From Choristoneura fumiferana (lineage: Eukaryota > Arthropoda > Insecta > Lepidoptera > Tortricidae): 64,000 nt of DNA. The translations under genes were made by a program, and so were the position numbers. The notes beneath the pieces are model-generated. The model was not told the origin of the DNA. It did not search any database and saw only the letters and a program-made list of their open reading frames with translations. Below, piece by piece: positions 57,701 to 64,000 of this stretch (positions are counted from its first letter, which is position 1; the number at the start of each line of letters is the position of its first letter). The DNA lies in contig NC_133485.1 in assembly GCF_025370935.1 (NCBI RefSeq), forward strand, positions 15,500,161 through 15,564,160, given 5' to 3'.

Positions 57701-58340
57701 ATTAATTATATGTATTATCAATTATATGTAACACGGCGGTGTTGCCTGAAATAAGTAGTTTACTATTATTATTATTATTATCACACGTAAAAAAACACGT
57801 AGGAAAGTAACCGTCCACACAACATACATTGACTCGTGCAAATGCAATGCAAATTTGCAGTACAAAGCGTCTTTTTATCGATGATTGTATAACTCGTTAG
57901 CTCCACGGCAGGCAATGTAACGCTATCTTCAGACATATGACAATTTATCAGCTGAGAGAGAAATTAAAACTAATTGGCCTTTTAGTGCGTCAAATGATAG
58001 GGATTTATCGCTGGAGTTACGGCCATTTTTATCGGTGCCGATGACTATTGTGTACTACAGGTGTATAAGTGTCCATTTAACTAGTAAGTAATGGTTTATG
58101 CGACGGTACGCAAATTGATTGCCTTTTGTTTTTCAATGTAGAATGGATACACTATTTACGTATAAGAGGAAGTAAAGATGGACGCCTCTCTGTAAAGAAC
58201 AGTTTAAAGAAGAAAAGCTGTGGAAGTTGTATTACATTGAGAGGTTGTAATATGAATGAGTTTCAAGTAGCCAATCAAGTGCCGCAATGTATTGCAAGTG
58301 GAATGATTTTTCTTGCAGGTCTAAATTGAGCTTTGAGAAT
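57701..58340. other. No recognised feature
   Basis: AT-rich with an ATTATTATTATTATTA microsatellite near 57,764. Confidence 0.4.
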
Positions 58341-58384
58341 ATGATCAGTAAGATCGTAGGGTTTGGAAAAATACTGGGTATTGT

Positions 58385-58535
58385 ATACTGTGAAACGGAG
58401 CGACGGATCAACGTGATTTTCAGCATAGAGATAGTTTATAGGCTACTTTTTGTCCAGGAAAAATACACAGTTCCCGAGAGAACAGCGCGCGATAACCGAA
58501 TTCCACGCGGGTGAAGCCGCGGGCAAAGCTACTTA
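58385..58535 (+). mobile_element. Lep1-like mini-Helitron, 3' portion
   Basis: CGACGGATCAACGTGATTTT, GAGATAGTTTATAGGCTACT, CAGTTCCCGAGAGAACAGCG, GTGAAGCCGCGGGCAAAGCT AC. The terminal CTAG has become CTAC. Confidence 0.65.
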
Positions 58536-58618
58536 AGATTGGTCTTTGGAATCTTTTTGTATTTTTTTATTTCAATTCCAAATTTTACTTTTACGGTCAT
58601 CCCGTAAAACCTAAATTG

Positions 58619-58785
58619 AAAATACAAACTGAAATATAGATGCACAGAAAAAAACAGAAAAATAAGACCATCACTGGGATCGAACCCAGGCCCTCGGTTA
58701 TCCGTACCGCGTGCCTGGGTTCGATTCCCAGTGATGGTCTTATTTTTCTGTTTTTTCTGTGCATCTATATTTCATTTTGTATTTT
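58619..58785. repeat. tRNA-like palindrome (72-bp arms)
   Basis: Left arm 58,619-58,690 and right arm 58,714-58,785 are inverted copies with one substitution and two indels. The inner ends carry ATCGAACCCAGG / CCTGGGTTCGATTCCCAG, a tRNA T-arm/B-box, around a 23-bp loop. No full cloverleaf forms. Two SINE tails head-to-head, or a palindromic MITE that picked up a tRNA arm. Confidence 0.75.
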
Positions 58786-58928
58786 CAAAAGCTACATAGT
58801 TTGTCTTGTATTGTTGTGAATAAATGTTTTCTTCCCTTGTTTGTTTACATTCCTTCTTTAGCGTGGGGAAGGTCACAATAGAGGTCTCTCTTCAGGCAGA
58901 CTTTTCGGATAAAAAGTAGCCTGTATTC

Positions 58929-59482
58929 ATCATCATCATCATCAGCCTATGTTCGTCCACTGCTGGACATAGGCCTCTCCCATGGCACGCCACTGAGCAC
59001 GATCCTCGGCCACTCTCATCCAGCTCTTGCCAGCCGTCCTGCGAAGATCATCACTCCACCAAGTCTGAGGACGTCCTACGCTACGTTTGCCGATCCGTGG
59101 TCTCCACTCAAGAACTCGTCTACCCCAACGGTTATCGGTTCTTCGGGTTATATGGCAGGCCCATTGCCACTTCAGCGTGCTAATGCGGTGGGCTATGTCG
59201 ATAACTTTGGTTCTCTGTCAGATCACTTCGTTACCAATTCTATCTTTCAGAGAAACTCCGAGCATAGCCCTTTCCATAGCACGTTAAGCAACTTTAAATT
59301 TGTGGACCAGCCCTAACGTGAACGTCCATGTTTCGACACCGTATGTCATGACGGGTAGGACGCACTGATTAAAGACTTTCGTCTTTAGACTCTGTGGAAT
59401 TGGTGATGTGAAGACTTGACGCAGTTTCCCATACGCTGCCCATTCTCTCCTGTTGGCCTCTTTCTGTGTAGTTGTTTTAGCC
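58929..59482 (-). mobile_element. RTE LINE 3' end, longest minus copy
   Basis: The minus strand encodes, with two frame breaks, the RT C-terminus: QCVLPVMTYGVETW, RAMERAMLGVSLKDRIGNE, LKWQW, RRTDNRWGRRVLEWRPRIGK, GRPQTWWSDDL, EDRAQWRAMGEAYVQQWT, then GCTGATGATGATGATGATGA. ~550 bp. Confidence 0.85.
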
Positions 59483-59513
59483 TGTATTAGTTAGGGCTAT
59501 ATTAGTTATTTAG

Positions 59514-59574
59514 TTAGCCTCAAACCCACGATCCTCTGCTTGAGATAGCATAAGTCAAACCACTAGGTTACACC
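59514..59574 (-). mobile_element. SINE-1 head fragment
   Basis: CTCAAACCCACGATCCTCTG, CTTGAGATAGCATAAGTCAA, ACCACTAGGTTACACC: reverse of the A- and B-box head. Confidence 0.5.
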
Positions 59575-59828
59575 TACTTTTCAAGTTTCACAATAAAAGA
59601 TTAGTCTGCAACTATATCGCCGCTTATTTCCTGCCGGATCGTAATCTGCTCATTTTATAGCCCGCTCATATAAATACAATTTTATTGCTTCCGTGGATAT
59701 GGCCTGTAAATTTTCAGGTGGTTACAGTTACAGCGGTTGCCAGGGCTTGAAGAAAAATACCGGTGCTAAACCGGTATTGCTGAATTAGCGAGGGCTTGCA
59801 ATTGTAGTGGTTGTACGGTTCCCATAAA

Positions 59829-59942
59829 AAGGAGAATCATCATCCAGCCTATATACGTCCCACTGCTGGGCACTGGCCTCCTCTCAGAACAAGAGGGCTT
59901 GGGCCATAGTTCCCACGCGGGCCCAGTGCGGATTGGGAACTT
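59829..59942 (-). mobile_element. SINE-1 tail fragment
   Basis: ATCATCATCCAGCCTATATA, CCCACTGCTGGGCACTGGCC, AAGAGGGCTTGGGCCATAGT, GCCCAGTGCGGATTGGGAAC. Confidence 0.7.
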
Positions 59943-59974
59943 AAAAAGGAGAATAACTTAAGTAATTTATTGAA

Positions 59975-60093
59975 TCAGGCCTAACTTTGCGGAGATCCAT
60001 ATTAACGAACTAAAACACTTACTTTGCTCACCCGTGACCTTATCCTTTTGAGTAAAGTCGCGGATGAGCAAATTAATTGTATTAGCTCGTTAA
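59975..60093. mobile_element. MITE-like repeat (GAACTAAAA family), copy 2
   Basis: CTAACTTTGCGGAGATCCAT precedes the hairpin TTAACGAACTAAAACACTTA ... AATTGTATTAGCTCGTTAA, with inner TGCTCACCCGTGAC / GTCGCGGATGAGCA. Reverse orientation to 31,985-32,112. Confidence 0.6.
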
Positions 60094-60605
60094 TAACTTA
60101 AGTATTTCTCTTAATTTAATGAAATTACATCCTTCTCTTGCTTAACAAGAAAAATAATACTCAGCCCTTTTTGCTTTCATTCGCTATCATTTGATTTTTT
60201 ATTTGACATCTATATTTATTTTATTCACTTTCTTTTAAATATACGCACAACGTAAATAACATTCAGAATCTGTCACTGACATTATTTTGGAATTTTCTTC
60301 TTCAGTATAATTATTACAAACCTATTTTTATGCTGATAGTACGGAAAAAAGAAAATTCAAATATAGGAACTAATTATTGGAAGTTTTTTTTTAAATGAGT
60401 ACCTAGATACAATACCTTCCAGTAATAGGTCATTGTATACCATCAATCAAAGTTTATTTCTTAATGGTACCTATAGAGTATAGTATTAAGTTTCATTAGT
60501 TAGTGTTCGCCTTTCTTATTCTAAGAGGAGACCTGTGTGCGCAGCATTGCGATATTAAAAAGAGACAGATAGAGACTCCTATAGATTCAATGTGATTATT
60601 CATCA
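60094..60605. other. No recognised feature except a SINE tail scrap
   Basis: AT-rich. TTCTAAGAGGAGACCTGTGT GCGCAGCA (~60,517-60,545) is a decayed SINE-1 tail. Confidence 0.35.
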
Positions 60606-60897
60606 TCATCATCAACATCCCTATATACCATACCAGTATATACGTGCCATTGCTGGGCACATAATGAGCCGGTTTGAACCGTAGTTCCCACGCCGAGCCT
60701 GTCCAGATCGAGAGCCAGTTTGTGCAGGTTTCCTAACGATGTTTTCCTTAAACGTAAAGCTCGTGGTAAATTTTAAATAAAATGTTCGCTCATGAATTTC
60801 GGTTAACTCAGAGGTGCAAGGCCGGGTTTGAACCAACAGTCCTTTGCTTGCGAAACCATATTACCTATAGCTCAAAGCATTACGCTACTACGACACT
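60606..60897 (-). mobile_element. tRNA-derived SINE-1, diverged full copy
   Basis: Tail ATATACGTGCCATTGCTGGG. Body AAAGCTCGTGGTAAATTTTA. Head GGTGCAAGGCCGGGTTTGAA CC with the B box, and a decayed A box near 60,885. Confidence 0.7.
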
Positions 60898-60904
60898 CTT
60901 CGAA

Positions 60905-61098
60905 CTTTTTACCCCGAAGCAAAAAGAGGGGTGTTATAAGTTTGACCGCTATGTCTGTCTGTCTGTCTGTGACACGGGTGAACGGATTTCACTGCGGTTT
61001 TTTTTATTTGAAAGCAGGGTTTTTAGCGATGGTTCTTAGACATGTTTTATCAAGATCGGTTCAGCCGTTTTTGAGATATTGAACTTTTTGTTGGTTAG
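60905..61098 (+). mobile_element. CCCCGCAAAAAGAGGGG repeat copy
   Basis: TTTTTACCCCGAAGCAAAAA, GAGGGGTGTTATAAGTTTGA, CCGCTATGTCTGTCTGTCTG, TTGAGATATTGAACTTTTTG TTGG. Confidence 0.7.
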
Positions 61099-61136
61099 AT
61101 AAGGATATTATTATACAGTTATTACATACTATCAGA

Positions 61137-61186
61137 GGGATGCAAACGAGCAAGCGGGTCATCTGATGAGGATTGACCGCCATGAG
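61137..61186 (-). mobile_element. LINE tail scrap
   Basis: GATGCAAACGAGCAAGCGGG TCATCTGATG, GACCGCCATGAGTA. Confidence 0.4.
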
Positions 61187-61257
61187 TAGGTAAGGTAGGT
61201 ACCAACAATTCACGGAGATTCACTGGTCTGTTGCCCACTTAGGTACTTAACCTCATA

Positions 61258-61471
61258 TCCATACTAATATTATAAATGCGAAAGTGTGTGTGTGTATGTT
61301 TGTCCGTCTTTCACGTTACGGAGCCACGGATCGACGTGATTTTTGGCATAGAAATAGTTTATGGGCCTGAGAGTGACATAGGCTACTTTTTATCCCGGGA
61401 AAATGCACAGTTCCCGAGGGAACAGCGCGATAACTGAATTCCATGCGGACGAAGCCGCGGGCAAAAGCTAG
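61258..61471 (+). mobile_element. Lep1-like mini-Helitron, full length
   Basis: Starts TCCATACTAATATTATAAAT after A (61,257) and ends GCAAAAGCTAG before T (61,472), the A|TC...CTAG|T rule of Helitrons. A GCGG/CCGC stem sits about 10 nt before CTAG. 214 bp, non-coding. Reference copy for the fragments elsewhere in the window. Confidence 0.8.
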
Positions 61472-61484
61472 TTTCATAATATTT

Positions 61485-61617
61485 ACCCCTGTTTCACCAT
61501 TCATTAATTAAATTTATCTGACGGATAAAAATGATGCCGTCTCTGTTTGTTTTGTTCGACTAGACGGAGACGGCATCACATTTATCCGTCAAAAAAAAAC
61601 CAAGGGTGGTGAAAGTG
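61485..61617. mobile_element. PIF/Harbinger-like hairpin MITE, copy 2
   Basis: CCCCTGTTTCACCATTCATT ... AGGGTGGTGAAAGTG. The inner GATGCCGTCTCTGTTTG / GAGACGGCATCACATTTATC arms match 45.07-45.21 kb. The ends are eroded. Sits 13 bp after the Helitron. Confidence 0.7.
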
Positions 61618-61923
61618 TTTCTAACTGTCTTCTTTTTTCGAATCTGAATATTGTGTCGGTCTTCACTTCGGTAAAATTGTTTTACTTTTTAATATCATGA
61701 AAACCAGATGGTCCCAAAGGAAGATCAGCGCCGTTCGCAAGACTTTTGCTGATTTGAGACCATTTCGTGACATGCACATACAAAATTTAAATATTAATTA
61801 CATCTTTTCTTCGAATGTTGTCACGAAAACATTTTTTCATTCTTTCTTCGCTTTTCTTGAAAAACCCGGTTATAATGTCAAATTATGCATTCAATAAATA
61901 ATAATAAATAAATAATAAATATC

Positions 61924-62164
61924 ACGGGACAATTCACACCAATTGACCTAGTCCCAAAGTAAGCTTAGCAAAGCTTGTGTTATGGGTACTAAGCAACGGA
62001 TAAATATAATTATATAGATATAGATACATACTTATTAAACACCCAAGACCCGAGAACAAACATTCGTATTTTTCATACAAATATCTGCCCCGACACGGGA
62101 ATCGAACCCGGGACCTCAAGCTTCGTAGTCAGGTTCTCTAACCACTTGGCCATCTGGTCGTCAA
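61924..62164 (-). mobile_element. tRNA-derived SINE-2, complete
   Basis: The minus strand opens GACGACCAGATGGCCAAGTG GTTAGAGAACC (A box) and GTCCCGGGTTCGATTCCCGT (B box). The body contains TGTTTAATAAGTATGTATC, CCGTTGCTTAGTACCCATAA, CACAAGCTTTGCTAAGCTTA and GTGAATTGTCCCGTGATATT, and ends in TATTTATTATTTATTATTATT. The anticodon arm does not pair, so it is not a functional tRNA gene. Confidence 0.8.
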
Positions 62165-62519
62165 ATTGAATAAAAATAAGAACTATCGTGCGTTAACCAT
62201 TTAACAGTCAGTATGATTGTTAATCTTCCGCAATACAGTTTAATCTGTCGGTGTTACGGGAGGTCAAGGCATGCGATAGCTTATCAGTGTATCACGGGGT
62301 GCACTGATAATAGAAAGTCCATTCGTGGTTAAGTCAATGGCCGGGACGATCGCTTGGATGATAAGTTTGCCTTTACTACTTATTAGGTTGAAACGAGGCA
62401 GGAGACCTTATATCCCATTTAAAAATGCAATGGATTAGTAGAAAAAGTAACGTAAATAATTATTTTTTTTGGTTTGGTGTACTTATTTTATTTATTTTTT
62501 CGTAGCTTTTGTTGTTGTT

Positions 62520-62630
62520 GTTGTAACTCTTTATTGTACATAAAACATATGAAAATTACAATTAACAAGAGAAAGAGATGTACAAAGGCGAACTTATCGC
62601 TTAAAGGGACACAGACACATTTTTGCGGAG
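62520..62630 (-). mobile_element. Retroelement 3' end with (CAA)n tail
   Basis: The minus strand ends TGTACAATAAAGAGTTACAA CAACAACAACAA, with GATAAGTTCGCCTTTGTACA upstream: AATAAA signal and CAA microsatellite. Overlapping 64-86 codon frames are by-products. Confidence 0.5.
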
Positions 62631-63160
62631 TATTCTTCTTTGCAGAGATGGTATTTTCTAAATATTTACACAATACATACAATAATCATTTTGATTTTGA
62701 CTTTAATAATCGGGCCAATGTAAATCTATTGTAGGTACTAAGTCGCCAAAGCAAGACAGCGTAACTAAATTATACAAGTTTTAATTTTGTGGAAAAAAAG
62801 TTACTTAATTAATATCCCGGAACTCAAAACACTTTTTTTTTCAGAATTATTAGCTTTGTTTTTTAAACAATCTCACTAGTCATGTTTGTTTTTTTAGATA
62901 ACACGTAACACACGCAATAAATTAGTATTTGTGTAGGGAAATTTTCATTAATTTTATCAGTAGAGGTTAATTAACTACCTACCCACAGCACGAGCTTATT
63001 TGCGTATTGGAAATCTTTATTTACAGTAAGCTATGGATAACATTAATTTAAACACTGTTCGTACTTTAATAAAAATACCACATACTACCTACACATTTCT
63101 TGTCTTTTAACATTTTTTATAATGTAGGGTAAATCAATAAATCCTTGTTTACAATTGAGA
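62631..63160. other. Intron start region, no recognised feature
   Basis: AT-rich, directly downstream (minus strand) of the proposed first-exon donor. No conserved element seen. Confidence 0.4.
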
Positions 63161-63170
63161 AAAAACTTAC

Positions 63171-63395
63171 CAAAATAATATCCCGCAACTAAATCTTAGT
63201 CGGCAGCACAATCAATTTCATCGCCAATAAAACCACAAATTAAAAAACAAAAACACTGGCACTCAAGAAAAAGTTCGAAAAAAAACAGTTCGAAATTAAA
63301 AACTTGAAGTTCGAAAAAGTTACGAGCGCGTAATATTCGATTCGAATTTCGACTCGACGCGCGTTCGAGCGACGCGCTGTGCAGTCGAAGACTGA
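63171..63395 (-). other. Candidate non-coding first exon (5' UTR)
   Basis: Reading the minus strand, a TCAGTC initiator near 63,395-63,390 is followed by CG-rich sequence and then by ATTTTG/GTAAGTTTTTTC, a near-perfect donor with the exon ending at 63,171. The block has clustered CpG, unlike the AT-rich DNA around it, as expected of an insect promoter and 5' leader. No long ORF crosses it with coding character. The next plausible exon on this strand is at 23.7 kb, which implies a 39.4-kb first intron. It could instead be the first exon of a gene whose next exon I missed. RNA evidence would decide. Confidence 0.45.
63189..63221 (-). CDS. Possible upstream ORF in the first exon (10 codons)
   Basis: Within the proposed 5' UTR an ATG at 63,221 opens MKLIVLPTKI and stops at TAG (63,191-63,189). 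If exon 1 joins the 23.7-kb exon, this uORF is in the same frame as the main ORF, and its stop prevents an N-terminal extension. It could damp translation, but it may be chance. Confidence 0.2.
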   Translation of the reverse strand: MKLIVLPTKI

Positions 63396-63400
63396 CTTGC
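63361..63400 (-). promoter_or_regulatory. Candidate TATA-less core promoter (Inr, weak DPE)
   Basis: TCAGTC on the minus strand (A+1 at 63,393) matches the arthropod initiator TCAGT. At +28 to +33 the sequence is GAACGC, which fits the downstream promoter element at only four of six positions. No TATA box lies 25-35 bp upstream. The DPE fit is weak, so the call leans on the initiator, the CpG-rich context and the donor 222 bp downstream. Confidence 0.3.
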
Positions 63401-63564
63401 CGCAAGCGACTACGGGAGATCCTAAATCTGATTGAAGGTAATTGTTGCTGTAACAGCCAGTAGCACCGGCCGGCTTTCCACATTGTTTGTTATTATGCAA
63501 CAACGAATATTTAAAACACACTAATAAATAGAAAAGTCACGATCACACTTGCAAAAGCATAACC

Positions 63565-63590
63565 CTCCATCGGGCAGTCGGGTAAAAATG
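63565..63590 (-). repeat. Dispersed short repeat (CCCGACTGCCCG type)
   Basis: CCCTCCATCGGGCAGTCGGG, near-identical to 1,979-1,998. Confidence 0.4.
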
Positions 63591-63595
63591 ACAAA

Positions 63596-64000
63596 ACTGT
63601 GACCGCTGTAACCCATTTGCGAAAAGTTGACCTAATAACGTCTGTTTGATAAAATTATCAATAGAGATAATAATGTAACTTATCATTTTTTGTTTTAAAT
63701 GCGTAATGTAAATAAACGCAAGTTACGTATGCAGTTACGAGTAAATTTATATAAGTCTTCTACTCCACGCTAGATGGCGCTGGCAAACATAGCTTGAAGA
63801 GGCCAGCTATTCACCACGAGATGGCGGTAATAATTCATTACACTGGTGCAGTGAACCAATACTGTATTTGCATACAATGTGTTAATTTTTATTATTTATT
63901 GTAGTTTTACTAGCTTTTACACTTACAATAAATTTCTGTTGTTGCTTTAGATCTGAATTTGCGAGACTTCGATGGAATATTTTGTTACCCAAAATTATTC
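63596..64000. other. No recognised feature upstream of the candidate promoter
   Basis: AT-rich. GATGGCGCTGGCAAACATAG and ACGAGATGGCGGTAATAATT (63,773-63,831) are two GATGGCG-containing blocks of unknown meaning. Confidence 0.35.

Noticed and set aside
62087..62164. Apparent tRNA gene (A and B boxes)
   Set aside because: The anticodon stem does not pair and the sequence continues into a SINE body, so it is a tRNA-derived SINE head.

Overview
This is a eukaryotic, AT-rich stretch that I read as intergenic or intronic DNA of a moth or butterfly (Lepidoptera). The assignment rests on the repeats. There are many 3' ends of RTE-type LINEs ending in GATGATGATGA, two tRNA-derived SINE families with moth-type bodies, Lep1-like mini-Helitrons ending in CTAG, several palindromic MITEs, and the high-copy CCCCGCAAAAAGAGGGG and GGGTTCCGTAGCC repeats. 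Family names come from memory of lepidopteran repeats. No database search was possible.

Protein-coding content is very low. The best gene signal is on the minus strand. A GC-richer block at about 63.17-63.40 kb looks like a TATA-less promoter plus a non-coding first exon ending in a GTAAGT donor. A 94-bp exon at 23,651-23,744 has a pyrimidine-rich acceptor and a GTAAGT donor. If the two are spliced together they frame a 39,426-bp intron 1. An in-frame stop in exon 1 then makes the ATG at 23,711 the start codon. The 20 codons encoded up to the donor look like a short N-terminus running into a first membrane helix. A lipid phosphate phosphatase (wunen/PLPP) is a possible identity but is not proven. 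Everything below 23.65 kb would be intron 2 or flank. A second exon-like open frame (5,341-5,545, minus strand) abuts a Helitron-type 3' end and may be a captured gene fragment.

Layout. 1-8 kb: Helitron ends, retroelement tails, a hairpin MITE and the 5.3 kb exon-like frame. 8-22 kb: RTE fragments (one carrying a nested MITE), TA-flanked hairpins, a very clean 36-bp inverted repeat at 14.0 kb, arrays of a GTCATTATCGGCAAC motif, and the first copy of a ~430-bp dispersed repeat (15.4 kb). 22.5-24.4 kb: an ~840-bp element whose arms are inverted arrays of CAAAATG, the coding exon, and a GAGAC-rich hairpin. 25-47 kb: intron dominated by RTE, SINE/LINE tails, Helitrons and MITEs. 47-63 kb: more of the same, including a second CAAAATG element with 6-bp flanking duplications (56.1 kb), a LINE interrupted by another retroelement (56.7 kb), a tRNA-like palindrome (58.6 kb) and a full-length mini-Helitron (61.3 kb). 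63.2-63.4 kb: candidate promoter and first exon.

I see no intact transposase or reverse transcriptase, no rRNA, no canonical tRNA gene, no CRISPR array and no viral gene. Most long open frames are repeat-derived or chance. The most novel-looking item is the CAAAATG-array family with apparent 6-bp target duplications.
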